A stretch of 35,536 nucleotides of DNA from Methylococcales bacterium (GTDB lineage Bacteria; Pseudomonadota; Gammaproteobacteria; Methylococcales; Methylomonadaceae). The stretch is taken from positions 1-35,536 of the forward strand of contig JAGLDH010000177.1 of the NCBI GenBank assembly GCA_023145835.1. The letters are read 5' to 3'. Position 1 is the stretch's first letter. Every line of letters starts with the position of its first letter. A model generated the notes under the pieces. That model saw only the letters and a list, made by a program, of their open reading frames with translations. It was not told where the DNA came from and did not search any database. The position numbers were made by a program, and so were the translations under genes. This document shows positions 1-7,816 of this stretch, piece by piece.

Positions 1-219
1 TATTACCTTAAGTAAGTGCCATTCAGATCTGATGCGAATTACCCTGTTTTTTTCATTGCAGATAATACTCCCTAGCATCACAGTAAAAAAGTCCAAGCAT
101 TCTTAGAAATGCAACGTGGAGAAATGATGAAGGTATTTCTTCCATCCTATTCACCTGAACTTAATTTAGGTGAATAGGTTTGGATTTCTGCCAAAGCAAA
201 AGCCAAGCATGGTGGGTAA
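1..219 (+). pseudogene. IS630-family transposase remnant (C-terminal part)
   Basis: Reading frame 1 encodes a recognisable end of an IS630/Tc1-type DDE transposase: a PVFFIADNTP stretch (codons 43-72, the second catalytic Asp region), then HHSKKVQAFLEM, then FLPSYSPELNLGE (136-174), which is the classic LPPYSPxLNPxE block carrying the last catalytic Glu. In-frame stops at 13, 73, 175 and 217 show that it is dead. The N-terminal helix-turn-helix and the first Asp region lie outside the window or are lost. A short inverted-repeat element begins only a few bases after the last stop. The family assignment rests on the motif spacing and is firm; nothing suggests residual function. Confidence 0.85.
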
Positions 220-221
220 CT

Positions 222-328
222 TTATGGAACCTCTGAACAAGTTGATTCATAAAAACTCATGTTCAATTAATTCAATAAGTTATATTCTATTAAATCATTA
301 CTTTAAGACTTGAACAGAGATTCCTTAA
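222..328. mobile_element. Short TIR element, copy A (about 99 bp, diverged interior)
   Basis: The left end GGAACCTCTGAACAAGT (226-242) is mirrored by the right end ACTTGAACAGAGATTCC (308-324). The flanks are TTAT on the left and TTAA on the right. The same ends occur at 14311-14469 and 23276-23431, but the interior here is shorter and different. It lies between the dead IS630 transposase and the stop codon of the PEP carboxykinase-like gene at 335. It is non-coding. It may be a non-autonomous element or the end of a decayed insertion sequence. Confidence 0.65.
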
Positions 329-334
329 GTATAT

Positions 335-3300
335 TCAGACTTGCTTATTCCTATATTGCCCAAGGGGGTCTGCGCCTATCATACCGACCATTTGATCCAA
401 ATAATCTAGACTTTCTACTCTTGCCAATTCAATTTTAGCTTTTTCTAAGCGAGGCTTTATCTCTAGTCTAATAACTTCATCAGCATAATTTTCCAACTTA
501 GAAAAGCGTTGTAAGCTCTCTACATGACGCTGCCATAATGCAATGTCTCTTGTCTGTTTAACTTGTAATCGTTCAAGATACCAGTCTGAAGCAAGTAAAT
601 TTTCTTTTGTAAATAGCACTCTAATTTCTGGGTCATGCACATCTTTACCCTGATAATGACCCGTTGCCATAATGTGTAATAACGCTTGTAAAGGTGGACA
701 AGCATCATTAATACTGCCGTCATCTAAGTATTGCTGAGCCACTTTTTGTTGTGTTTCTACGATATTATTAATACCATCCACAAAATCATCTAAATTTTGA
801 GTTTCTGGCTGGAGAATATCTTCAGTTAAAACAGCACTGGGATTATCAAATATTTTCCCCATAAACTCATGTACAAACTGCTCCGTAATGCGATAACCCA
901 ATCGACTTGCTAATACAGTCTTCCCTTTATGTTCAAAGTCTTCTAGCGCTTCCATTAAACCTTGTTCTATCAAGTGAGCAGGGGCTCGTTCATGAGATCT
1001 CAATCGAGTCCAAATTTCTGGAATCAACAAACTAATATCATGATCTACACGTACAAATGAACCAATATGACCAGCAGAACTTGAAAACCCAGCATAGCCT
1101 GTTAATATAAAAGAGACGAGTGTATTATTTAAATCTGCTGTTGGTCTTAAAGCATTAAACGGCCCTTTTGTTAACGCCCCTTCACTTCCTGCTCCTGTTG
1201 TTGAAGGAGATTTACCCGTTAAAGAAGAGATAAAATCCATAAACAATTCAGGTAAATGCTGATAATGAATAGGGTTATAGACGGCTAACGCACGAATACC
1301 GGGTTCAGGAGGATTATTTCTCCGACCGGCCAATACAGCATCAACAGGATGTATAACTTTTTCTCCGAGAGGTATTTTTCGATGTAATCGTACACCTAAA
1401 TCAGCTAAATACTTACGAATAGGTTTAACCATATCAGCGCGTACTTCTAAATAACGTGGATTTTTTGTAGGGGCTCCATTAACAATCCGTGGATGAGCTG
1501 AAGACACAACAAAATCCGTTTTATTTTGATAAGCACTTTGTAACAAATCATGCATTGGCTGGGTAAACTTAGACATCATTTGTACATCTTCAACAATTGC
1601 TGATAACTTATCTCCTATTAAAGGTTCGTAATTAGCAATAAAATTGCCCTCCCCTGCCATATTTAATTCTGTTTGCTTATCATAACCAGGAATAACCGCA
1701 TCATCAGGTCGTTGAAACAAACGATATTCACAATTAGTGACTAGCTTTACACTATTTCTGCTTTCATTTACAGCTGAGCGGTTTTGTACTAGCGAAGAAG
1801 GAATTACTACTGATGCAGTAATATCATCTTCCATTTGTATTTTTTCAGCAGCATAAAAATCCTGTCTTACCTTAAATGTCCGCCATCCCCCTTGTGCATT
1901 AAAACCAACCCGTAAGAAGCTGGCTGTAATTTGTCTTCCTTCAAATTTAAGATTGTGTCCAGGTGAACCGTCAACAATATCTACAGAAAAATAGGTTCTC
2001 CAATTCTCGCCCCATTCAGTTTGATAGAATCGTTTTATTAACAAAACTAATGCTCGAATATAAGGGGGAATGCCATATAACCAGTCATTAAATTCGTCTG
2101 TATACCCAGTAGATGGTGTTAGTAATTTAATCACTGAACCTAAGCTTCTTTTTGAACTTAATAATGTTCGACTCGGTGTTTTATTAATCTCTTCAATATC
2201 AGCTTTAAATCGATGACTAAAATTTTTATCAAAAATAGCCTGCACCCAATCTAAATCCTTAGTTAAATCATTTACAAATAATGAGTTATAGATCACTGCA
2301 TCACTAATTGATTTAGAAATTTCTGACTTTCCACCACCCGAAACGGTACTAGGCTTATGACAAAAGGTACCTTCTGAAGCAGTACCAATCAATCGCCATG
2401 AAGGAGCTGCAGGATGCTTAACCAATTCCAATTTATAGCCATTAGGTTTAACGTATATTTTCCCTGGCTGTAGACGAAGTGTTGAAACTTTCTTATCTTT
2501 ATTCCATATTATTTTGTCATTTTCCCATGAGATAGTTTGTGTTGACACATCCATTTTTACATTTTGAGGAACATAAACGATATCAGGGTATTGCTTATCG
2601 ATTGCGTACCCTTCTGGCATGATGTTCATCAACTCACCATAGTTTTTAACCATGTCAGAAAAACCAAATCCAGCTTCTTTACTGGCACTACCCGCACCAT
2701 ATTCACTACCATGGTTGCTACAATGAAATGCAAGAGCTCCCCCTGCATGCTCTTCTTCTGCAAAACCATAGAGATTAGCCGCATAACCAATCTGGGTTTT
2801 CACTTCTTTTTTACAATATCCAAAATAGTTATCAGCAAGCAAAGTGACAATAACGCCTCTTTCATCTCTTGCTGTTAACTTAAATGCTTGTCCATCATTG
2901 TATAACTCATCAGAATTTTTCCAGCACATTCCATCTTTACGCTGCCTTTCTGTCGCTTCATCCCAATGCGGTAAACCTAATTCTTTTTTTGTTAATTTCA
3001 CTAAATGGGGAGCCAAAATCACACAACCACTCTGCCCTGTCCAGTGTTCTACATCCAACCCTGCATCAAATTCAGGTAATGCAGGATTCCCACCATTACC
3101 AAAAATACTTTCAACAAAATCTAGATTACTCACTAATGTACCGGGTGCAAAAAAGCGGATTTCCATACTTTTTTCTTCAGCTATTCCAGGAATTGCAGGG
3201 CACACAGTGGGTCTTAACAATAAAGAGGTAAACATATACGCAGGTATTTCTTCATTTGCTGTATACGGGAGCATTGTCAATTCTTTCGGTGGGTTTAACG

Positions 3301-3829
3301 CATGTTTTAACATTCCAGCAAAGGTAATCTTAGGTACTTCTTTTTTATCACCTGGTACAGGTAATCCGCCTTCAGCAATATGAAATGACCCTTTTGTCGT
3401 TCTACGGTCATTTGCAGGGTTATGCAATACCCCCTGTTTAACTTTATAACTTGCCACACATTCTGAGTGAAACTCATCCTTTCCCGCAGGTAAAGATAAT
3501 TCTCTTGCAATACCATGACGGTCTAGCTCAAATGTAAGTGTTGGTAAGCTTGGTACAGTGTCAAGATCAAGATCTGATAAGTAACTATTAAGGAAATCTT
3601 GTATTCTTTGATCTACTGGGTAATGGTAAGAAACAAGTTGCCGACTTTTTTCTACAAAGCTTCGCAGCATATCATCTGCTGTTGCTAAGAAATCTACTGA
3701 ATCACCCTTTATACAGGTAGGCTGACCATAAGAAGCTAATTTAAGGTTTACATATAATTGTAAATTCTGGCGTAATAAAACAGGGCTTTGCTCAGAAACT
3801 TTCAAGCCGAGTGCTTGAGATAAATCCAT
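335..3829 (-). CDS. Probable pyrophosphate-type phosphoenolpyruvate carboxykinase
   Basis: From the ATG at 3829 this is a protein of 1,164 residues. I place it in the PPi-dependent PEP carboxykinase family (oxaloacetate + PPi to PEP + CO2 + phosphate), known from Entamoeba and Propionibacterium and roughly 1,100-1,200 residues long. Visible support is a PEPCK-like kinase loop, TVSGGGKSEISKSISDA near residue 500, and an upstream conserved core with GYCKKEVKTQIGYAANL and HAGGALAFHCSNHGSEYG. The long C-terminal half is unlike ATP- or GTP-PEPCK. A longer reading from 3850 is possible, but AGGAGA at 3836-3841 sits seven bases before the ATG at 3829, so I chose that start. No signal peptide is seen, so it should be cytosolic. 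It is a single gene, with no operon partner downstream. A perfect 15-bp palindrome lies about 55 bases upstream. The family call comes from recalled features and needs an alignment. Confidence 0.62.
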   Translation of the reverse strand: MDLSQALGLKVSEQSPVLLRQNLQLYVNLKLASYGQPTCIKGDSVDFLATADDMLRSFVEKSRQLVSYHYPVDQRIQDFLNSYLSDLDLDTVPSLPTLTFELDRHGIARELSLPAGKDEFHSECVASYKVKQGVLHNPANDRRTTKGSFHIAEGGLPVPGDKKEVPKITFAGMLKHALNPPKELTMLPYTANEEIPAYMFTSLLLRPTVCPAIPGIAEEKSMEIRFFAPGTLVSNLDFVESIFGNGGNPALPEFDAGLDVEHWTGQSGCVILAPHLVKLTKKELGLPHWDEATERQRKDGMCWKNSDELYNDGQAFKLTARDERGVIVTLLADNYFGYCKKEVKTQIGYAANLYGFAEEEHAGGALAFHCSNHGSEYGAGSASKEAGFGFSDMVKNYGELMNIMPEGYAIDKQYPDIVYVPQNVKMDVSTQTISWENDKIIWNKDKKVSTLRLQPGKIYVKPNGYKLELVKHPAAPSWRLIGTASEGTFCHKPSTVSGGGKSEISKSISDAVIYNSLFVNDLTKDLDWVQAIFDKNFSHRFKADIEEINKTPSRTLLSSKRSLGSVIKLLTPSTGYTDEFNDWLYGIPPYIRALVLLIKRFYQTEWGENWRTYFSVDIVDGSPGHNLKFEGRQITASFLRVGFNAQGGWRTFKVRQDFYAAEKIQMEDDITASVVIPSSLVQNRSAVNESRNSVKLVTNCEYRLFQRPDDAVIPGYDKQTELNMAGEGNFIANYEPLIGDKLSAIVEDVQMMSKFTQPMHDLLQSAYQNKTDFVVSSAHPRIVNGAPTKNPRYLEVRADMVKPIRKYLADLGVRLHRKIPLGEKVIHPVDAVLAGRRNNPPEPGIRALAVYNPIHYQHLPELFMDFISSLTGKSPSTTGAGSEGALTKGPFNALRPTADLNNTLVSFILTGYAGFSSSAGHIGSFVRVDHDISLLIPEIWTRLRSHERAPAHLIEQGLMEALEDFEHKGKTVLASRLGYRITEQFVHEFMGKIFDNPSAVLTEDILQPETQNLDDFVDGINNIVETQQKVAQQYLDDGSINDACPPLQALLHIMATGHYQGKDVHDPEIRVLFTKENLLASDWYLERLQVKQTRDIALWQRHVESLQRFSKLENYADEVIRLEIKPRLEKAKIELARVESLDYLDQMVGMIGADPLGQYRNKQV

Positions 3830-3850
3830 AATTAATCTCCTAGCAAACAT

Positions 3851-4228
3851 ATAAGGATGCTATATAAACTTACATAAATTCTGGTCACATATTATGTGAT
3901 AACAGTATGGGAAGAGCTCTATAAAAGCTCAAGGATGAATATACCACTTACGGCTTACAACTTATATTTTTTTACTAATAATTAACTATAAATAATTCAA
4001 TCATCTATATAAAAATTAAGTTACTATTTGAATCTGATATACGACATTATAGTCGGTTAATTGACTCCAGTCGCAGCTCAGACTTATTTATACAAACTCC
4101 AACCAACCAAATCTAAAAAACCCAAGTTTTAGCCGAAAACTCACATAAATTTATACTGTAAACCAATGAGATATCAACTTTTTAAACTGAATTTACAACG
4201 GTCAAAATTTGATAAGGTATAAATAGAC
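3851..4228. other. Divergent intergenic region without genes
   Basis: This stretch separates the minus-strand PEPCK-like gene from the plus-strand secreted protein and must hold promoters for both. Apart from the palindrome at 3885-3899 it is simple AT-rich sequence. I see no RNA gene, no IS end and no convincing small ORF. Confidence 0.5.
3885..3899. promoter_or_regulatory. Perfect 7-1-7 palindrome upstream of the PEPCK-like gene
   Basis: TCACATATTATGTGA is an exact inverted repeat centred 63 bases upstream of the chosen start codon at 3829. Position and symmetry suit an operator for a dimeric regulator. The half-site order (TCACA...TGTGA) is the reverse of the usual Crp site, so I do not assign it to Crp. 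Confidence 0.4.
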
Positions 4229-5146
4229 ATGCAATTTATTAAAGCTTACTTTTGTATATTTTTCACTTTTAGTTTCTTTCCTATACAGAGTTTTGCTGAT
4301 ACAGTTTGTGATAATTTATCCTATATATTACCTTCTGGGCAATGGCATCAAATAAGCCTCCCTTGTAAACCTGCTAATAATAATGTTGCTTCAGTATTTG
4401 GTGATGATATTAAAGGCACTCTCGGAATAGATTGGAATATCGTTGAATGCGATGCTCTCTTAGGTACCTATAAACAACTTATAGCCACCAGTCCTTTATC
4501 CCAGAAAAAAGGTTATTGGCTTGGTCAATTAACTGGCGAAAACGCTATTCTAGATATTCAGGGAACTGTCACTCCCGGAACTCAATCAATCCCGCTTAGC
4601 ACCAATCCTGTGAATACCACATTGAATATGGTTGGCTATCCTTTTCCTACTGGGCAGGCGTGGAATAAATTAAAAATTATTACTAATACACCGGCCTGTG
4701 CATCTGGTTGCACACCAAAACAGGCAGGAGAAAAACAAATCATTCATGATGTTTTGTGGCATTTTAATGCCGATTTAGGGCAACATGTCATGATGACTAA
4801 TGCTGATACCTTATTACCTTGGCATGCTTATTGGTCAGTCGCATTATCTACATCTGACAATACCAAACCTAAATTAAATATACTCGCTGGGCAAGATAGA
4901 AAACCTCCCGCTAACTGGCACGAACTAAATTTAAGCTTCAATGGTATCAGTGCAGGGATAGACTCAACTAATAAATCATTATTATTGTCTCTGCCAGCTG
5001 GCTTTTCAGCACCAAAAAAGTATACTGCAAAAATCCTGCATAATTTGGAAGCCCAAGGTTTTAGCCTAAGAATCGGAGGAAAGTCTCCTATTAATAGTGG
5101 AAGCTCATATACCTTTGATTCAATATGGATCAAAATCACCTATTGA
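4229..5146 (+). CDS. Exported protein of unknown function, next to the CotH gene
   Basis: This encodes 305 residues beginning with a clear Sec signal peptide (MQFIKAYFCIFFTFSFF..., cleavage probably after SFADT near residue 24). The mature part has two similar segments that start with a W-H-x-I/L-x-L pattern (GQWHQISLPC near 38; ANWHELNLSF near 230), suggesting a repeated beta domain. Four or more cysteines fit an extracytoplasmic location. A CotH-like reading frame follows on the same strand. After the stop at 5144-5146, another frame carries on with protein-like sequence (SPIELYQNSKLSDKYTFIF) up to a stop at 5211. This protein may therefore be the detached N-terminal part of one longer exported CotH protein. 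I do not recognise the family. The ribosome site is weak. Confidence 0.65.
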   Translation: MQFIKAYFCIFFTFSFFPIQSFADTVCDNLSYILPSGQWHQISLPCKPANNNVASVFGDDIKGTLGIDWNIVECDALLGTYKQLIATSPLSQKKGYWLGQLTGENAILDIQGTVTPGTQSIPLSTNPVNTTLNMVGYPFPTGQAWNKLKIITNTPACASGCTPKQAGEKQIIHDVLWHFNADLGQHVMMTNADTLLPWHAYWSVALSTSDNTKPKLNILAGQDRKPPANWHELNLSFNGISAGIDSTNKSLLLSLPAGFSAPKKYTAKILHNLEAQGFSLRIGGKSPINSGSSYTFDSIWIKITY

Positions 5147-5213
5147 ACTCTATCAGAATAGTAAATTAAGTGACAAATACACCTTTATTTTCACTAACTT
5201 ATCAGTGATATAA

Positions 5214-5573
5214 CTCAGTGCCAATACTATTGGAAATAACATAAAGACACCGGGGAAATTTCAGTTATTTAATGGCGAGTTTAAACAAGCAACCAATATT
5301 ATGAATATGGGTATTAAAGTCCGGGGAAAAACTTCACGACTTTATCCTAAAAAATCTTTTAGTTTAGAACTGGTAAAAGCTGATAACCCAAACGATGAGC
5401 AAAAAATTAAGTTATTAAATTTACATAAAGATAGTGATTGGATACTGGATGCTTGCTACCGTGACACATCATTTGTTCGTAACTTACTCAGCCATGATGT
5501 TTATCGAACGATCAGACCATATGCCTATATTAGACAGACGCCAAAGGAACAAAAAAAGGAAAATCAACTATAG
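5214..5573 (+). pseudogene. CotH kinase-like protein, N-terminal fragment (broken gene)
   Basis: This frame carries the N-terminal block of a CotH-family protein: MGIKVRGKTSRLYPKKSFSL (from 5307) is the typical G-I-x-x-R-G-N/K-S-S-R-x-x-P-K-K-S element, followed by DSDWILDACYRDTSFVRNLL. CotH proteins adopt a protein-kinase-like fold; some phosphorylate spore coat proteins, and many occur in secreted bacterial proteins. The first ATG is at 5301, but the same frame is open from 5214 and the sequence FQLFNGEFKQATN just before it still looks like the domain. An upstream stop at 5211 and a loss of frame near 5553 disrupt it. The frame is lost at A AAA AAG (5552-5558), and a -1 slip there joins it exactly to the next fragment. 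Confidence 0.8.
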
Positions 5574-5581
5574 CTGGACAA

Positions 5582-6481
5582 TTGGTTGAAGTCATTCTAA
5601 ATGAGAGCTACTACGGAGTTTATGTTCTAGAGGAAAAAATTGACCGAAAGCTATTAGGTCTAAAAAAAATCACCCCACCTACCAATGCTAAGGGTGATAA
5701 ATTATGGCATCAAGTAGATTTTTCTCTTCCTGAAAATGGCAGTGTATTATACAAGACCTTTAGTAATAAGGCCTCTCTTTCACATATTGCATCAGTAGAA
5801 AATGATTTTGAACAAAAATATCCAAAACAAAAAAAAGTAGTTCACTGGAAACCGCTTAAAGATTTAGTTACTTTTATTGTTAGTGCCAATGATAAAGATT
5901 TCACTAATGGTATTAATAGTCGTATCGATATCGACAGTGTAGTGGACTATTGGATACTAACACTAATGTCTGGCAATACAGACACCCTAAAAAAAAATTA
6001 TTATCTAGCTAGAAATGAGTTTGATAAATTCTTCATCGTACCCTGGGGTTATGACTCAACTTTTGGTATCGCATGGCACGGTAAGAAAGACATCACATCA
6101 TATCGTGCATGGGATACAAAGACCAATAACTTAATTCGAAGATTGTCGGCATTACCTGCAACGGGTTTTAATAGTAAAGTCAAAGCTCGTTGGAAAACAT
6201 TAAGTAACTCCACACTGAGTAGAGGCAACTTAATTGCTGGATTTAATAATTACTCCAACCAATTATTTCCAGTTGATACTAACGAAGAAAACCCCTTTAA
6301 AAGAAACCTAGCTCGTTGGCCTCATTCTGGAGCCCAGGGTCACAAACCTTTTACTGAGACTAATCTAAAACATGACCATAACCATCAGCTTGAGTTAGGT
6401 GGAGTTACCTATATTGACAATTGGATTAAGAAAAGATTGTTATTTCTAGATGTCAAAATTAATGCACAACCAGAAAAATAA
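5582..6481 (+). pseudogene. CotH kinase-like protein, C-terminal fragment
   Basis: This fragment of 299 codons continues the CotH domain in the -1 frame relative to the previous piece. LVEVILNESYYGVYVLEEKI matches the family's F-V-E-L-x-x-N-G-x-Y-x-G-x-Y-x-L-x-E-K-I block. Further on, VDYWILTLMSGNTDTLKKNYYL and PWGYDSTFG correspond to the catalytic-loop and W-D-x-D-x-x-F-G metal-binding region, with Gly in place of the first Asp. The C-terminal third (LIRRLSALPATGF... to 6481) is the usual helical end. The frame is open upstream to the slippery site near 5558 and has no good start of its own; 5582 is only a TTG. The pieces may form one protein by -1 frameshifting, be a pseudogene, or be split by a homopolymer sequencing error. 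Confidence 0.8.
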
Positions 6482-6767
6482 AAACAACAATTAGAGGGTT
6501 ATTCTAAATAAAAAAAGATCTTCTTCTCCAAATAAGAACCAGTAGTGAATCTAGCCATGGCTTGATCCACAACTGATTAATTAATGATATTAAATTAAAA
6601 TCTAATAGTAGACTGGACTACTTTGTTTACACTCAACTGTCGAAGCATTAGTAAATTAAGGGTATCTTTATTAATTGAAGATGAGAAAATTGAGAACCAA
6701 AATATTCAAGACCAAGGCGTTGTCGCAGGTTATTGTGAAGGATTTCAACGCTAAGATTGGATATGTT

Positions 6768-6806
6768 GGACTCAATTTCCATTCATCAATTAATAGAGGT
6801 GCCCTT
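6768..6806. repeat. 39-bp dispersed repeat, copy 1
   Basis: This repeat matches 33075-33113 at all but one position and ends in ATTAATAGAGGTGCCCT, which resembles the terminal repeat of an insertion sequence (GGGCACCTC... on the other strand). Related text also follows both copies: TGATGAATATACTCGAT here and TGATCAATACACTCGAT near 33150. This suggests two relics of the same element. Confidence 0.6.
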
Positions 6807-6821
6807 TAGATGAAAGTTACA

Positions 6822-6922
6822 TGGTCTTAGGTTATAACTTCACTCGTATGATGAATATACTCGATGTCGATTTTAAAAGGGATTATTGCACAGAAAAAAC
6901 AGAAAAAATATTGAGTAGGTAG
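6822..6922 (+). pseudogene. Transposase C-terminal relic, frameshifted
   Basis: The sequence reads MVLGYN in one frame (6822-6839) and then TRMMNILDVDFKRDY...ILSR, ending at the stop 6920-6922, in the next. One base appears to be missing near 6840. The combined reading L-G-Y-N-x-T-R-M-M-N-I-L resembles the conserved end of IS4/IS5/IS1182-type DDE transposases (A-Y-N-x-K-R-x-x-N-I-L). Only about 30 codons remain, so the exact family is uncertain. Confidence 0.5.
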
Positions 6923-6962
6923 ATAAAAATAGCCATCGAATAATGACTAATCAGAAAATAAT

Positions 6963-7238
6963 TTACAAAATATCAATATCATTAATTTGATTATCCCGCG
7001 ATAGGATTAGTTGAAGTTTTTTTTCTCGTGATAATTTTTTAATCTCCATTTCTCGCTGAGTTGCGGAACTCCTGTTATGCTCACCCTCTAGATAGACTAT
7101 TTTTTTGGGTTTTCGTCCTCTAAAGTATTTTGCACCTTTTTGAGCAACATGCTGCGCATAACGTTTTTCTACATTCTTGGTTATCCCTGTATAAAGAGAT
7201 TCATCCGTACAATGAATAATATAAACAACCCAGTCCAT
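6963..7238 (-). CDS. GIY-YIG nuclease superfamily protein (UPF0213/YhbQ-like)
   Basis: This is a 91-residue single-domain GIY-YIG protein. The N-terminal VVYIIHCTDESLYTGITKNV contains the spaced Y...YTGIT pair, followed by the conserved Arg in EKRYAQH and by GAKYFRGRKPKKIVYLE; the Glu in the ATQREMEIKKLSREKK helix is the usual metal ligand. Members of this small family resemble E. coli YhbQ. Their biological role is not settled, though DNA-repair nuclease activity has been suggested. The ATG at 7238 is preceded directly by a GTG (7241) that could also serve as start. The stop of the upstream membrane-protein gene is at 7245, so the two are probably co-transcribed. Confidence 0.85.
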   Translation of the reverse strand: MDWVVYIIHCTDESLYTGITKNVEKRYAQHVAQKGAKYFRGRKPKKIVYLEGEHNRSSATQREMEIKKLSREKKLQLILSRDNQINDIDIL

Positions 7239-7244
7239 CACCGT

Positions 7245-7526
7245 TTATTCTTTATTTTGTGGACCCACTTTTAAATTAAAAACTACTGCACAAGTTAAAG
7301 AAACTGCAATATAAGCATATCGAGAAACATACATTAAAAAAAAGTCTCTTCCATGCATTGCAGCATCTTTAATGCTGGGATTAACAAAATAAGTCCAACA
7401 TAGTGAAACAATAGAATAAACTAAAAATCCTGCAATCGCCCAGTGAACAGGGTTTCTGCCATAGCCTTCGGCCGAATAATAAAACCACACTAAAATAATG
7501 ATTGCAGCAATTGAACCAATAATCAT
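7245..7526 (-). CDS. Small membrane protein of unknown function
   Basis: This encodes 93 residues with three likely membrane spans: residues 2-17 (IIGSIAAIIILVWFYY), about 28-48 (WAIAGFLVYSIVSLCWTYFV) and about 65-86 (YVSRYAYIAVSLTCAVVFNL). The short loops carry NPSIKDAAMHGRD. I recognise no family. A GGGTG-type ribosome site lies just before the ATG at 7526. Its stop is three bases from the start region of the GIY-YIG gene, so the two probably form an operon. The nested palindrome at 7621-7780 lies immediately upstream. Confidence 0.65.
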   Translation of the reverse strand: MIIGSIAAIIILVWFYYSAEGYGRNPVHWAIAGFLVYSIVSLCWTYFVNPSIKDAAMHGRDFFLMYVSRYAYIAVSLTCAVVFNLKVGPQNKE

Positions 7527-7620
7527 AAAGACACCCTACTTTGTTAAAGGTAAATCCAATAATAATCTCTCCGAGACTATGTATCTAAAAAACTAAGGTA
7601 AGTAAGTCTAGTCAGCTACT

Positions 7621-7780
7621 AAGTACCCAAGTAAAATTAATTTGACAATTTTACGCAGGATTTTTTTTCATTTTAGACACCGAATAAATAGGCGCATAGC
7701 AAGCTACGTAACTATTTATTCGGTGTCTAAAATGGTAAAAAAGACAAGTAAAAAGTCAAATTAATTTTACTTGGGTACTT
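7621..7780. mobile_element. Nested perfect inverted repeats (MITE-like palindrome)
   Basis: The outer arms 7621-7646 and 7755-7780 are a perfect 26-bp inverted repeat beginning AAGTACCCAAG. Inside them, 7669-7691 and 7712-7734 form a second perfect 23-bp inverted repeat beginning CATTTTAGACACC, separated by a 20-base loop that itself contains TAGCAAGCTA. The 160-bp unit has no ORF. Two sets of intact arms indicate a young or selected structure: a miniature transposable element or a strong cruciform/terminator. It lies downstream of the Hsp70 gene and upstream of the small membrane-protein gene on the same strand. Confidence 0.75.
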
Positions 7781-7816
7781 ATCTACGACTTATGTCAACC
7801 ACTCTTTACATCATAT

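Larger units (their letters stand above)
6482..6962. other. Gene-free stretch with transposase debris
   Basis: This lies between the CotH fragment and the GIY-YIG gene. It contains a 39-bp repeat (6768-6806) shared with 33075-33113 and, after it, a decayed transposase tail (6822-6922). The first 280 bases show no ORF or motif that I recognise. Confidence 0.5.

Noticed and set aside
2564-3383. Plus-strand ORFs of 104, 115 and 179 codons inside the PEPCK-like gene
   Set aside because: They lie antisense to a long conserved protein, overlap each other, lack ribosome sites and show composition typical of shadow frames.
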